Positions 1 to 9,179 of a stretch of 64,000 nucleotides of DNA are shown here, in pieces (position 1 is the first letter of the stretch; every line of letters begins with the position of its first letter). Position numbers and translations under genes: made by a program. This DNA is from Spirochaetota bacterium (GTDB lineage: Bacteria; Spirochaetota; UBA4802; JAFGJZ01). The notes beneath the pieces are model-generated. The model saw only the letters and a program-made list of their open reading frames with translations. It had not been told where the DNA came from and ran no database searches. The DNA lies in NCBI GenBank assembly GCA_027858855.1, contig JAQIBV010000058.1:1-64000 (forward strand), given 5' to 3'.

Positions 1-73
1 AAATCAGGCATTTTAGTACTAAAAGTTATTAGAAAAAATTACTTTTCGAAGAATCGTTTTTTAGAATTTTTCT

Positions 74-520
74 CTACACTTTAAATAGTTTTCGTAATTC
101 TTCAATATGTGAACCCACATAAATTAGTGAAAATATTATGATACAGATTCCCAGAATCATAAACAGAATGATGGGGAATAACTGATGCGATACTGAAATA
201 ATTGAAGAGTAATATCGACTTTGACTGATAAAAAGGGCTCCTCCTAAAAGCAGAGTACCGGCGGTAAGCCAACGCAAGTGGGGGTGAGAACGATTCTTAT
301 TATCAACCCCTGAGACTAAATAAATATTCGTCATTACCGAAGAGACCGTTAAATCTGTAAGGAATGGCGATGTATTCTTTAAAATATGAAGTGAAGAATT
401 ATAATTCTTAAAGAGTATCCGGCACTCACTACAGTGAATACGATGAAAAAACAGTCTGACGATATCTAGATATGTGTGCTTGTCCCTGAGACAAAGAATT
501 GAAAAGTTGTTACATTTCAT
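74..520 (-). CDS. Putative zinc-type membrane anti-sigma factor
   Basis: About 148 residues. The N-terminal 35 residues carry H26-x3-C30-x2-C33, the arrangement of ZAS (zinc-binding anti-sigma) domains, and two hydrophobic segments follow (about residues 80-98 and 112-136), so the protein probably tethers the sigma factor to the inner membrane. The start at 520 is set by a strong GGAGGAG Shine-Dalgarno just upstream and overlaps the end of the sigma gene by 11 bases, which implies translational coupling. A longer upstream start lacks a ribosome site. Role is inferred from the motif plus position after an ECF sigma factor; sequence similarity to known anti-sigma factors is otherwise weak. Confidence 0.65.
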   Translation of the reverse strand: MKCNNFSILCLRDKHTYLDIVRLFFHRIHCSECRILFKNYNSSLHILKNTSPFLTDLTVSSVMTNIYLVSGVDNKNRSHPHLRWLTAGTLLLGGALFISQSRYYSSIISVSHQLFPIILFMILGICIIIFSLIYVGSHIEELRKLFKV

Positions 521-1079
521 AGTACTCCTCCGCAATAGTCCCGCGTAATGCATCACGCAAGATTGATTTTGCCCTAAACACGTTCGATTTGATTGTGTTT
601 ACCGGTATACCGGTTATCTCTTTGATTTGTTCATAGGGCAGATTCCAGTAAAAATAGAGATCTATGCAGATCCGGTAGTTTTTCGGGAGTTTTTGCATTG
701 AACTATTCAGAAGAGATACAATTTCATCCCTAATCGGTTTTTTTTCCAGGGATAACGAGATATCGGGCATTTCAAACTCAATAATATCCGGTTCGGAAAA
801 AAGCTTTTTTTTTCGATTAATTCCATAATTGTAAGTAATCCTTACAAGCCAATACTTGAAAGGTGCCTCAAAGCGAAACGTTGAGAGTTTTTCTAATACA
901 CGAACAAAAAGATCTTGAGTAAAATCCTCAGCCTCATTCTTATTGTAAAAAAAACGGTAACCTATCGAATAGACACGATCTCTGTAACGCTTAACAATCT
1001 GTTCAAAATCGGCAATGTTACCTGCCAGAACTGAACGAACAATTATTTCATCACTCGCTTCTATGCCTATTTTTTTCAA
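510..1079 (-). CDS. ECF-family RNA polymerase sigma factor (RpoE-like)
   Basis: Two-domain sigma-70 family protein of about 190 residues with no region 1 or 3, the usual ECF architecture. Region 2 is visible as a helix rich in R and Y followed by the pattern NEAEDFTQDLFVRVLEKL and the promoter-melting stretch FKYWLVRITYN. Region 4 near the C-terminus reads LPYEQIKEITGIPVNTIKS, a helix-turn-helix that would contact the -35 box. The start is uncertain: TTG at 1079 has a weak GGGG site, another TTG at 1100 has none, and both overlap the upstream small membrane gene. The downstream anti-sigma gene overlaps its stop. The signal sensed cannot be read from sequence. Confidence 0.85.
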   Translation of the reverse strand: MKKIGIEASDEIIVRSVLAGNIADFEQIVKRYRDRVYSIGYRFFYNKNEAEDFTQDLFVRVLEKLSTFRFEAPFKYWLVRITYNYGINRKKKLFSEPDIIEFEMPDISLSLEKKPIRDEIVSLLNSSMQKLPKNYRICIDLYFYWNLPYEQIKEITGIPVNTIKSNVFRAKSILRDALRGTIAEEYYEM

Positions 1080-1413
1080 CCTGCCCCACTTTTTGTGCAA
1101 TAGTAAAGAATATCAAAAGACCCAAACCTGCTGCCAATGGTACAATTCCGCTTAATAATGAGTAGGCAATTCCCTCTTTAAGAATGAAAAAAAGTGACAT
1201 TGCCAGACCAATTGAACTTAGCAATAGTCCAGAAAAAAGACTCATTAAAACGATATCGAAGGGTTGCCGTGTTCCATAATTATGCTCAATCATAGCCATT
1301 TTTTGTTTATGATTTAAAACAATATAAAGTATGATTACAGCTCCTCCCATCAATATTCCAACAATTGGAATAATAGTAATCATTACCTGAACTGCTACAA
1401 CAGCATTGTCCAT
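1051..1413 (-). CDS. Small membrane protein, DUF6249-like
   Basis: 120 residues with three to four hydrophobic segments (about 10-30, 57-75, 83-103) and a short basic linker NHKQKMAMIEH between the first two. This arrangement (one helix, a charged loop with a His-Asn-Tyr-Gly stretch, then further helices) recalls the DUF6249 family often encoded next to ECF sigma/anti-sigma pairs. The start is supported by AGGAG eight bases upstream. It is first in an operon with the sigma and anti-sigma genes. Function is not known; a role in the membrane-stress circuit is only suggested by position. Confidence 0.6.
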   Translation of the reverse strand: MDNAVVAVQVMITIIPIVGILMGGAVIILYIVLNHKQKMAMIEHNYGTRQPFDIVLMSLFSGLLLSSIGLAMSLFFILKEGIAYSLLSGIVPLAAGLGLLIFFTIAQKVGQVEKNRHRSE

Positions 1414-1464
1414 ATGTACATCTCCTCTTGTATCATTATCAAATAGTATTGGTCACTCATTGTA

Positions 1465-1494
1465 TTATTATTAAGGATGACCCCATTTTGTCAA
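1465..1494 (-). promoter_or_regulatory. Candidate sigma-70 promoter of the ECF operon
   Basis: On the minus strand TTGACA (1489-1494) is followed after 18 bases by TAATAA (1465-1470), about 50 bases upstream of the first gene of the ECF sigma operon. The -35 is perfect and the -10 is a moderate match. Confidence 0.5.
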
Positions 1495-1562
1495 TCCAGT
1501 TGCATTTATTAGTTGAGTTCAGGACATTTGCACAAATGCTGTTTTCTACTAAGGCAAATATC

Positions 1563-3080
1563 TTAGTTTATGACTACTTGTGCTATGTGTAATGCGCAGC
1601 GAACTCCATCAGCAGCCGATGAGATTATTCCGCCAGCATATCCACTTCCCTCTCCACACAGATAAAGTCCACTAAATCCGGAAACAGCACCGTATCGGTC
1701 ACGCTCACATTGTAGAGGTGCCGAAGTTGTGAATTCTGTTCCTACCATGATACCATCTTCAAATCCACGTATTTTATTGGAAAAATCTGCAAACCCCATT
1801 CTAAGTTCTGAGCAGAGCTTAGAATCAAAAAGAAGTGAAAAATCATAGGGAACTATTCCCAATGGATACGAAGTTTCCGGTAAAGACGGCGAAACTTTTC
1901 CAGCAATAAAATCTGAAATTTTACACGCAGGCATGGAAAGGCTGTCAGTACAACTAAAGAGTAATCTGTTCTGAGCCTCCAGATAATCAAGCAACTCCTG
2001 GGCCATTATGGCTCGTTGAAACCGCTTTTCAGGTACAAATGCTGATACAATCGCGGCATTTGCAAAATGCCCGTCCCTGGCATATAAAGATGCGCCGTTT
2101 ACTCCACTTCTAATTTTAGATGCGGCAGCCGGAATAATTGTACCTCCCGGGCACATACAAAAGGAGTAAATACGACTCTCTTCGAATGAGAGGGTTAAAC
2201 GGTACTCAGCAGCATTCAATCCTGGTAATGACGAGCGTTTCCATTGTGCCTGATTAATCATCTCTTGGGGGTGTTCCACACGTGTGCCTGCGGCAAAAGG
2301 TTTAGTATGAAAGGGAACACCGCAATCAATTAACGAACGGTAGGTTTCAAAAGAGGAGTGTCCCGGAGCGATGATCAGTATATCCGTATCAATTACACCA
2401 TTAGAAGTATTAATTGAAAATACATTATCAGTTTTACAAAAAGATATAAATTTTGTTTGAAAATGGATAGTGCCACCTTCTGCCTCAAGCATTGCACGTA
2501 AACGGGGCATTATATTTCGTAAACGGTCACTTCCAAGATGAGGATGTGCATGATACTCAATCTCTTCAGGAGCACCTGCGTCAATATAGGTTGAAATTAC
2601 AAACCGCTTTTCATCATAAATACTTTTCGATCGTGAAGTAAGCTTACCATCCGAAAAGGTTCCTGCGCCGCCTTCACCGAAAAGATAATTTGAATCCGGA
2701 TCAACTACACCCTCCGAATCCAGACGGGAAATATCATCTGTACGGGCTGATACGTCCCTGCCCTTTTCAAGAACCGTGACTGAGAAACCGGCTCGGGCAA
2801 GCACAAGGGCGGCAAAATAACCTGCCGGTCCGAACCCTACAACAACGGCACGCAACTGTTGCTGTATTTTAGGTATCTGAAGCGGAGGAGGTTTTGGAAT
2901 GGGAGCCGTGTCGACATCAAGATGAAGAAAATAATGAATATCGTCTTTTTTACGGGCATCAAGACTCTGCGAAGCAATAGAATAAGAGGGATTTGGAAGA
3001 GATGTTTTTTGAGAGATAGTCCGTAACAGATCTTCAGCTGTAAAATCTAACGGCATCTTCAGAGAAATCCGTTTCGGCAT
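1563..3080 (-). CDS. FAD-dependent dehydrogenase, COG2509 family
   Basis: About 505 residues. After a short N-terminal domain (residues 1-75) comes an FAD-binding Rossmann motif VVGFGPAGYFAALVLARAG near residues 84-102 with an acidic strand end (VLEKG), then the family-typical FGEGGAGTFSDGKLTSR stretch and a C-terminal second FAD motif LYLCGEGSGYAGGI. These match the uncharacterised FAD-dependent dehydrogenases of COG2509; the substrate is unknown. The ATG at 3080 overlaps the TGA of the upstream phosphatase gene (ATGA), so the two are translationally coupled; a TTG codon one position upstream is not needed. Cytosolic, with no signal peptide. Confidence 0.85.
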   Translation of the reverse strand: MPKRISLKMPLDFTAEDLLRTISQKTSLPNPSYSIASQSLDARKKDDIHYFLHLDVDTAPIPKPPPLQIPKIQQQLRAVVVGFGPAGYFAALVLARAGFSVTVLEKGRDVSARTDDISRLDSEGVVDPDSNYLFGEGGAGTFSDGKLTSRSKSIYDEKRFVISTYIDAGAPEEIEYHAHPHLGSDRLRNIMPRLRAMLEAEGGTIHFQTKFISFCKTDNVFSINTSNGVIDTDILIIAPGHSSFETYRSLIDCGVPFHTKPFAAGTRVEHPQEMINQAQWKRSSLPGLNAAEYRLTLSFEESRIYSFCMCPGGTIIPAAASKIRSGVNGASLYARDGHFANAAIVSAFVPEKRFQRAIMAQELLDYLEAQNRLLFSCTDSLSMPACKISDFIAGKVSPSLPETSYPLGIVPYDFSLLFDSKLCSELRMGFADFSNKIRGFEDGIMVGTEFTTSAPLQCERDRYGAVSGFSGLYLCGEGSGYAGGIISSAADGVRCALHIAQVVIN

Positions 3081-4411
3081 CAATGAACCTTGAAAATCAT
3101 TAATGATATATCATCATCGACTGTATTTGAAACTTTGTCTGTAATAAACATTTCAATTATTTCATTTTTAATCTGCTCAGCCGTCAGATGAGCCCTTCTT
3201 TGTATTTCAATAAAAAGCTGGGTACGGGAGGCAGTATGGTCGTTACTGTTTATAAAATCGGTCAATCCATCTGAGAAAAGAACAACAATGTCACCTGAAA
3301 AGAGCTGCTGAGTGATCTTTGCATCCTGATAAACGGTATCGAAGATGCCGATGGGATAACCATCAAGTTCAATCTCTTTAATTCGTTTTTCAATGCATGA
3401 ATAATAGATAAAGGGTGTATGCCCAGCATTATAGAATTCGATGCTTTTTCCAATTGTATTATAATGAATAAAAGCAAAAGTAACATAAAACTCATCGCCA
3501 AAATCTGATCTGAATGAGTCGTTCAGAATAGAAATTATTTCAATTGGATTCTCAATTCCTCGTGCAATGAGTGCTCGTGTAAGAGTACGGACGCTTGTCA
3601 TCATTAATGCAGCAGGAATTCCTTTGCCGGCAACATCACACATAACCAGTCCAACATGAGAATCACTCATTTCAATAATATCTAAATAATCTCCCCCTAT
3701 ACCATATGCAGGTTGATAATGAAAAGCCACTTCGTAACTATCTAAAATAATACTTTTGTCCGGTATTAGCATACGTTGAATAGTTTCAGCTAATTCCAGC
3801 TGAATATCCAGGATTTCATTCCGAGTGTAGGAAGCAAGTGTCCCCCAGAAAGTTCGACTTATACTAAAACGATAGAAGACAGCAGTTAAGCCGGAAAAAG
3901 CAAATGCTGATCCAGCGACCATGAGATATAATGAATTAGTGATTATGGATAAGGATAAAAAATGATCAACAAAAAATAGCAGAGCCATTATTATGGGAAA
4001 CAAAGAAAGCCAAACTATTTGACGTTTAACAGATTTTTCGGAGATCAGAACAACTGGCAAGGGAGCTGCTACCAGAAAAACATATATTTGATTTTGACTT
4101 AAAAAAGCGCAGATTAAAGCTGCAAGAGTCACAATAGCATATAGAGGACAACGATAATGCCTGATTGAAAAGTGTCTTATGAAAAATGCAAAGTTCAGGC
4201 TTAGCAAACAAATGACTAACAAGCCACCGAAAAAAAAACAAGAAAACCCATAATTTACATATTCAATACCGACAAGAATTGTAAAAAAAAGTGCATAAGC
4301 TAACGATACACCGTGAGTAAAGTGTATAGTTCGTATATTACGGGGAGGAAGTAGAGAATAAACACCCCCTATTCCGTAAAGATAAATAAAAATCCGATCT
4401 CTTAGTTTCAC
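3080..4411 (-). CDS. Integral membrane SpoIIE/PP2C-type serine phosphatase
   Basis: 443 residues. The N-terminal 180 residues contain six or more hydrophobic helices with no recognisable sensor domain. A short helical linker (about 190-215) leads to a SpoIIE-type PP2C domain with the metal-binding motifs GGDYLDI and CDVAGKGIPAALMM, then GHTPFIYY and LFSDGLTD. Such enzymes dephosphorylate STAS-domain anti-anti-sigma factors, several of which are encoded in this window. The start is a GTG without a clear ribosome site, so the true N-terminus may differ slightly. The gene overlaps the downstream flavoprotein gene by the ATGA arrangement. Confidence 0.85.
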   Translation of the reverse strand: MKLRDRIFIYLYGIGGVYSLLPPRNIRTIHFTHGVSLAYALFFTILVGIEYVNYGFSCFFFGGLLVICLLSLNFAFFIRHFSIRHYRCPLYAIVTLAALICAFLSQNQIYVFLVAAPLPVVLISEKSVKRQIVWLSLFPIIMALLFFVDHFLSLSIITNSLYLMVAGSAFAFSGLTAVFYRFSISRTFWGTLASYTRNEILDIQLELAETIQRMLIPDKSIILDSYEVAFHYQPAYGIGGDYLDIIEMSDSHVGLVMCDVAGKGIPAALMMTSVRTLTRALIARGIENPIEIISILNDSFRSDFGDEFYVTFAFIHYNTIGKSIEFYNAGHTPFIYYSCIEKRIKEIELDGYPIGIFDTVYQDAKITQQLFSGDIVVLFSDGLTDFINSNDHTASRTQLFIEIQRRAHLTAEQIKNEIIEMFITDKVSNTVDDDISLMIFKVH

Positions 4412-4445
4412 GTATTCAATCTACAAACGGAAGTTTTTTTTGTAA

Positions 4446-4622
4446 ACAATCTTTTCAAGGAGGCATTCAAAAACTGGAATGCGCCCCCTTATTCTTCCAG
4501 CCACAATATCGCTGTCGTGGGGGCTGTTGTTCTCAACAATACTGGTTCTGCTGCTATTGCCGACATTTTATTTAATTGAAAATGATATTCACAATCTAAC
4601 TTACAAAATAAGAAACCATTAG
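4446..4622 (+). pseudogene. 3' remnant of an RND-family efflux transporter
   Basis: An open frame of about 58 codons on the plus strand ends at TAG 4620-4622. From the ATG at 4479 it reads MRPLILPATISLSWGLLFST and continues into ILVLLLLPTFYLIENDI. This is the conserved last transmembrane helix and tail of HAE1/RND permeases (typical pattern PMAxSLAWGLLFATxxTLLLIPxLYLIxED). The frame is closed upstream by TAA at 4443 and no other part of the roughly 1000-residue transporter is present, so it is a deletion remnant. It overlaps the 3' end of the convergent trpR by three bases. Recognition is from remembered family patterns, not a search. Confidence 0.6.
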
Positions 4623-4885
4623 CGTTCAGAGCAAAGTATCTTATACACCTGCGAAGATGCATCCTGAATCAATTTAGAACCACGGGTTATTTTACACAAG
4701 GATATACCCAGGTCAGCTGAAATTGTACGTTGGGAATCTCCGCGGGCAAGCTTTTGTAGCAATTTCCAACGCAGTTCCAGATTGGATAATTCTGATGGAG
4801 TAAAAAGCTCTTCTAGAAGCTGCTTCATCTCATCACGGTTATTACACCGAGCCAAAACTGAAGAAATTTCATCAATATCCGGCAT
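4619..4885 (-). CDS. trpR: TrpR-family transcriptional repressor
   Basis: 88 residues, entirely the TrpR fold. Helix C-D-E features are clear: LELRWKLLQKLARGDSQRTI followed by the reader-helix region DLGISLCKITRGSKLIQ, which matches the ITRGSN signature of enterobacterial TrpR. It probably binds DNA as a tryptophan-loaded dimer. GAGG precedes the ATG by five bases. It is transcribed divergently from dapL. No trp biosynthesis genes are in the window, and I could not find a clear CTAG-centred operator in the 158-base intergenic region, so its targets are unknown. YerC-type relatives are an alternative family label. Confidence 0.8.
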   Translation of the reverse strand: MPDIDEISSVLARCNNRDEMKQLLEELFTPSELSNLELRWKLLQKLARGDSQRTISADLGISLCKITRGSKLIQDASSQVYKILCSER

Positions 4886-4965
4886 TCCGCCTCTCTTTTA
4901 TTTTGTTTTGGGCAATTATTTGATCGACTATTTTACATTATTGAAACATAAAACAGTTTGACTCC

Positions 4966-4994
4966 TTGACAGCAATAGCACAATAAAAAAAATT
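4966..4994 (+). promoter_or_regulatory. Weak candidate promoter for dapL
   Basis: Two overlapping -35-like hexamers, TTGACT at 4958 and TTGACA at 4966, lie 75-85 bases upstream of dapL. The -10 spacing positions are only A/T-rich (CAATAA or AAAATT), so the call is weak. Confidence 0.35.
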
Positions 4995-5043
4995 GAAACG
5001 AGTCTAGGATCAGACAACAAATTTTACATATAAAGGATTAAGA

Positions 5044-6261
5044 ATGATAACTGTAAATGAAAATTTCTTAAAGCTCAAAGCCTCATACCTTTTTTCAGAT
5101 ATTGCTAAAAGGGTTAACCGTTTTCAAGAAGAAAATAACGATAAACAGATAATAAAATTAGGTATTGGTGACGTTACCCAGCCTTTGCCTCCAACATGTA
5201 TAAATGCCTTGCATGCGGCTGTTGACGATTTAAGCAAAACAGACTCTTTTCATGGATATGGCCCAGAGCAGGGATACGCTTTTTTACGTGAAGCTATTGC
5301 ACAAAACGACTATAGCTCCCGTGGAGCTCAGGTTAATGCCGATGAGATATTTATCAGCGATGGTTCAAAATGTGATACTGGTAACTTCCAGGAACTTTTT
5401 TCTCAGGATATAACTATTGCCATTCCTGATCCGGTGTATCCAGTATATGTTGATACAAATGTAATGGCAGGCCGTACCGGTAATAATCAAGATGGACGTT
5501 ATGAAGGGCTTGTATATCTTGACTCAACGGAAAGTAATGGATTTGTACCTGCTCCCCCTAAAGAGCGAGTCGACCTGATTTACCTCTGTTTCCCTAATAA
5601 CCCTACAGGCGCTACCGCAACACGCGAACAGTTGACCGAATGGGTAAACTATGCCCTTGAACATAAGTCTTTGATTCTTTTTGATGCTGCTTATGTGTCT
5701 TTCATACGCGATGAATCACTACCCCGATCAATCTATGAAATAGAGGGAGCTCGTCGTTGTGCTGTTGAGTTCAGAAGTTTTTCAAAAAATGCCGGTTTTA
5801 CCGGAACACGATGTGCATTTACTGTTGTTCCTAAAGAGATTGAAGTGTATGATTCGGAAGGCAAAGGACACAGCCTGCATGCTCTCTGGAATCGTCGCCA
5901 CTGTACCAAGTTTAATGGAGTATCGTATCCTGTGCAAAAAGCTGCCGAAGCTGTATACTCAGATTCGGGCAAAAAAGAAGTACGGGCTCTGACAGACTAT
6001 TACCTGGAAAATGCCCGCATTATAAAAGATAAGATGAGTTCACTTGGATATTCATGTACAGGAGGCGATAACAGTCCATACATCTGGATCAAGTCCGGAA
6101 TGAAATCGTGGGACTTCTTCGATGATCTTCTGAATAGAGCTGCGATTGTATGCACACCGGGCGTCGGATTCGGCAACTGTGGTGAAGGATATATCAGAAT
6201 AAGCGCATTTAACTCCAGAGAAAATGTAATTGAAGCAATGAACCGTATCTCTGCTATGTAG
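5044..6261 (+). CDS. dapL: LL-diaminopimelate aminotransferase
   Basis: 405 residues, the normal family length. It converts tetrahydrodipicolinate plus glutamate directly to LL-diaminopimelate in the lysine and peptidoglycan pathway. Class I/II PLP aminotransferase landmarks are present: [13 protein letters not shown] substrate loop, [23 protein letters not shown], and the Schiff-base lysine K248 in [13 protein letters not shown], a DapL-type signature. The C-terminus contains the arginine motif EGYIRISAF. DapL is characteristic of spirochaetes, Chlamydiae, plants and some other bacteria. It stands alone, divergent from trpR and convergent with fusA, with a strong hairpin terminator 34 bases after the stop. 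Confidence 0.95.
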   Translation: MITVNENFLKLKASYLFSDIAKRVNRFQEENNDKQIIKLGIGDVTQPLPPTCINALHAAVDDLSKTDSFHGYGPEQGYAFLREAIAQNDYSSRGAQVNADEIFISDGSKCDTGNFQELFSQDITIAIPDPVYPVYVDTNVMAGRTGNNQDGRYEGLVYLDSTESNGFVPAPPKERVDLIYLCFPNNPTGATATREQLTEWVNYALEHKSLILFDAAYVSFIRDESLPRSIYEIEGARRCAVEFRSFSKNAGFTGTRCAFTVVPKEIEVYDSEGKGHSLHALWNRRHCTKFNGVSYPVQKAAEAVYSDSGKKEVRALTDYYLENARIIKDKMSSLGYSCTGGDNSPYIWIKSGMKSWDFFDDLLNRAAIVCTPGVGFGNCGEGYIRISAFNSRENVIEAMNRISAM

Positions 6262-6294
6262 TATTAGTGGCAATCGAAACTAATTATGTTTACA

Positions 6295-6332
6295 CGAAAA
6301 AAAAGGATCTCTAATGAGATCCTTTTTTTTCG
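6295..6332. terminator. Bidirectional intrinsic terminator between dapL and fusA
   Basis: A perfect inverted repeat with 17-base arms (core GGATCTC / GAGATCC, loop TAAT) has an A8 run on one side and a T8 run on the other, so it forms a hairpin plus U-tract on both strands. It serves dapL on the plus strand and fusA on the minus strand. Confidence 0.92.
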
Positions 6333-6389
6333 TATTAGAAATATATTTCAGGCACAAAATAGAACAACTTAATGTCTGAAATATTAGTT

Positions 6390-8474
6390 TTATTTGTTAC
6401 GGGCAGCCTTACGCTCAGCAGCTTCCTTAATAACCTTTTCCTGAACATTGGCAGGTACTGGCTCGTAAGAGTTAAACTCCATCGAATAGTTGGCGCGCCC
6501 CGAAGATAATGATCGAAGAGAAGTAGAATATCCGAACATCTCTGAAAGAGGTACACGACCATCAACTTTCTGAGCACCTTTGCGGAAACGACGCATCTCT
6601 CCAATTTTTCCACGACGCTTATTAAGGTCACCGATACAATCTCCAAGGTATTCATCTGGAGTGTTAATTTCTACTTTCATAATCGGTTCAAGGATAGCTG
6701 GACTCAACTTAGGATACGCAGCTTTAAAACACATGGAAGCACATAGTTGGAAAGCCATATCTGATGAGTCTACAGGGTGGAAATTTCCATCTACAAGAAC
6801 AGCTTTAACATCAAGAATTTCATAACCAGCAAGAAATCCGTCCGGCATCGTTTTTTCAAGTCCTTTGCGTACCGAAGAAATAAATTCATTAGGAATCGAA
6901 CCACCCTTAATTAAGTTAACAAACTCAAATCCGGCACCCTGTGTATTTGGTTCAAAACGGATAGTACACTGGGCAAACATACCCTTACCACCGGTCTGTT
7001 TAGAAAATTTGTAATCCTGTTCGGCTGATGATTGAATAGCTTCACGATATGCTACGGAAGGTTCTCCAACTTCAACTTCAAGACCAAACTCTTCTTTAAT
7101 TCGATCGACCATAATTTCAAGGTGAAGTTCTCCCATACCTGCAATGATTGTCTCGTTTGACTCTTCATCTACGTGTACGTTAAAAGAGGGATCTTCAGAA
7201 GTAAGCTTGTTAAGAGCCAGGCCAAGTTTTTCTTCTTCATTTTTATTTTTTGGATTCACCCTCATCTCGATTACCGATGGTGGTATGTAAATTCTTTCAA
7301 GTATAACCGGTTCTTTAACATCACAAAGTGTATCTCCGGTTTTTGTATCTTTCATTCCGATAAGCGCTACAATCTCGCCTGCACCAGCTTCTGTAAGTTC
7401 TTCACGATCTTTGGCATGAATACGCATAATACGTCCGATTCGCTCTTTCTTACCTTTTGTAGAGTTAAGAACAGCAGTACCACTCTCAAGAGTACCCGAA
7501 TAGATTCGAATAAAGGTCTGTTGTCCAACATAGGGGTCATTTATCAGTTTAAATGCCAGTGCACAAAACGGATCATCAGCCTTGGGATGACGAGAATGAA
7601 CTTTCTCGGGATCATCAACATCTGTACCGACAACATCACCTACATCTATTGGTGATGGAAGGTAGGCAACAACAGCATTAAGCATATCCTGAACACCCTT
7701 ATTCTTATATGCCGACATACAAAAAACCGGCGTAATAAGACGGGACATGGTACACATACGAGCCACACGCTGCAACATATCTACAGGAATCTCTTCATCA
7801 GCAAAATAGAGTTCCATTATATCATCATCATAGTCGGCGAACTTTTCGATCATAAACTTTCGCGCAGCTTTGGCCTCTTCTGCATACTCAGCTGGGATTT
7901 CCTTTTCCTCACGCTCAAGCTCAGATGGATAAAAAACTGCTTTATTTTCAATCAAATTAATAACACCGACAAAGTCTTCTTCGGCACCCATAGGGATTTG
8001 AAATGGGACAGGATTAGCATCCAGATACTTCTCAAGCTGACCACATACATCTTTGAAGTCAGCACCAACTCTATCCATCTTGTTAACACATGCAATACGT
8101 GGAACCTTATAGCGCTCAGCCTGATTCCACACCGTTTCACTCTGAGGCTCAACCCCGCCAACAGAACAGAAAAGGCCAATCAGACCATCAATAACGCGCA
8201 TGGAACGTTCAACTTCAATTGTGAAGTCAACGTGTCCTGGTGTATCAATAATATTAATCTGATGCTTATTCCAGTTAGCAGTAATTGCTGCAGAGGCAAT
8301 AGTAATACCACGCTCCTGCTCCTGTTTCATGAAGTCCATTGTAGCCTGACCATCATGCGTTTCACCCAATTTTCTATTCACACCACAATAATAGAGAATT
8401 CTCTCTGTAGTTGTGGTTTTTCCGGCATCAATATGGGCTGCTATACCGATATTTCTTAATCTTTTAAGTGGCAT
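6390..8474 (-). CDS. fusA: Translation elongation factor G
   Basis: 694 residues, full length for EF-G, the GTPase that drives ribosomal translocation. G1 AHIDAGKT (residues 13-20), the G2 effector loop [10 protein letters not shown]3 DTPGHVDF and G4 NKMD are intact, and domains II-V follow with the domain IV loop residues and a C-terminal basic tail. GGAG lies upstream of the ATG. No rpsL/rpsG/tuf neighbours are present, so it is not in a str operon; it has its own upstream region. Spirochaetes often carry two EF-G paralogues with divided roles; which of them this is cannot be decided here. Confidence 0.97.
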   Translation of the reverse strand: MPLKRLRNIGIAAHIDAGKTTTTERILYYCGVNRKLGETHDGQATMDFMKQEQERGITIASAAITANWNKHQINIIDTPGHVDFTIEVERSMRVIDGLIGLFCSVGGVEPQSETVWNQAERYKVPRIACVNKMDRVGADFKDVCGQLEKYLDANPVPFQIPMGAEEDFVGVINLIENKAVFYPSELEREEKEIPAEYAEEAKAARKFMIEKFADYDDDIMELYFADEEIPVDMLQRVARMCTMSRLITPVFCMSAYKNKGVQDMLNAVVAYLPSPIDVGDVVGTDVDDPEKVHSRHPKADDPFCALAFKLINDPYVGQQTFIRIYSGTLESGTAVLNSTKGKKERIGRIMRIHAKDREELTEAGAGEIVALIGMKDTKTGDTLCDVKEPVILERIYIPPSVIEMRVNPKNKNEEEKLGLALNKLTSEDPSFNVHVDEESNETIIAGMGELHLEIMVDRIKEEFGLEVEVGEPSVAYREAIQSSAEQDYKFSKQTGGKGMFAQCTIRFEPNTQGAGFEFVNLIKGGSIPNEFISSVRKGLEKTMPDGFLAGYEILDVKAVLVDGNFHPVDSSDMAFQLCASMCFKAAYPKLSPAILEPIMKVEINTPDEYLGDCIGDLNKRRGKIGEMRRFRKGAQKVDGRVPLSEMFGYSTSLRSLSSGRANYSMEFNSYEPVPANVQEKVIKEAAERKAARNK

Positions 8475-8557
8475 TACGTACTCCGTAGTTTTATAATATC
8501 ATAGGCTCAGTCAATAAACAGCTATCAAAGTATCCTTAAAGCACCCGAAAAGTCCGG

Positions 8558-8577
8558 GATAATTAAAACCGATTATT
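8558..8577 (+). repeat. Dispersed 20-base intergenic motif, copy 1
   Basis: GATAATTAAAACCGATTATT here and GATAATTGAAACCGATTATT at 11920-11939 differ at one base. Both lie in non-coding DNA, upstream of fusA and upstream of a flagellin/sensor gene pair. Confidence 0.5.
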
Positions 8578-8681
8578 AATAGTGCCCTCATGTAAACAAA
8601 AAGCTATCCAATATTATTAAGGATTTCAATTGTCGACAGTCTCGGTAAGTTTCTGCTTCAGGATCGTACCTAAACAATGGC

Positions 8682-8710
8682 ATATTTAGTAGACAAGCAG
8701 TTATTGTCAA
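8682..8710 (-). promoter_or_regulatory. Probable fusA promoter
   Basis: Minus-strand TTGACA (8705-8710), 17-base spacer, then AAATAT (8682-8687). The -35 and spacing are ideal and the -10 moderate. It predicts a leader of about 200 bases. Confidence 0.5.
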
Positions 8711-8778
8711 TTTTTTTTCTTTTTATTCAATTAAATGTAGGAGGAAAGCCATTACTAGAAAAAGAGAGGTTTTGTTAG

Positions 8779-9072
8779 CTATTCAAGAATTGAGTTGAGA
8801 GAACTCAAACGTAGGATAGTCGCTATTTTATCGGGTACATTAACGAGTTGCAGGGTATTGTCATGATCCAGAACCATTCTGTTGAGAGTAAGAAGGATAC
8901 CAATACCTGTAGAATCGAGATAGTCAAGGTTTTCAAAATTAATTTTGATATTTTTATGGTAATCAGCAAGATTAAACAGGCTATCTTTTAAATTATTGAT
9001 AGAAAGCATATCTATTTCTCCGGAAAAAGACACAATAATCTCATCATAGACTTCAGCAATGTTTAATTCCAT
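8779..9072 (-). CDS. STAS-domain anti-sigma factor antagonist
   Basis: About 97 residues, a single STAS domain of the SpoIIAA/RsbV type. The phosphoacceptor site is LDSTGIGIL with Ser54, and the family pattern of a beta strand with FSGEID, an alpha helix, and a C-terminal VPDKIATILRLSSL is present. It should bind a GHKL anti-sigma kinase when unphosphorylated. The ATG at 9072 is preferred over a TTG two codons upstream because GAAGG sits about nine bases before it. It lies between fusA and the flagellin cluster and reads in the same direction as flaG and the flagellins, but the gap makes a separate transcript possible. Confidence 0.88.
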   Translation of the reverse strand: MELNIAEVYDEIIVSFSGEIDMLSINNLKDSLFNLADYHKNIKINFENLDYLDSTGIGILLTLNRMVLDHDNTLQLVNVPDKIATILRLSSLNSILE

Positions 9073-9179
9073 ATTCAACCCTTCTTTAACAAGTGATATT
9101 CTAAGTAAAAATGAATACCCTTAAAAGTCAAGTGATAATAGATATGCTCCGCAACAGAAGTACTATTTTGCAACAGTAA

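Larger units (their letters stand above)
8475..8778. other. Intergenic region upstream of fusA
   Basis: About 300 bases without a gene. It holds the probable fusA promoter near 8682-8710 and one copy of a 20-base motif shared with the region upstream of the second flagellin (8558-8577). No RNA gene or open frame is supported. Confidence 0.6.

Noticed and set aside
7173-8459. Plus-strand open frames opposite fusA (7173-7655 and 7998-8459)
   Set aside because: They mirror the codon structure of fusA, have no ribosome sites and show no recognisable protein features.
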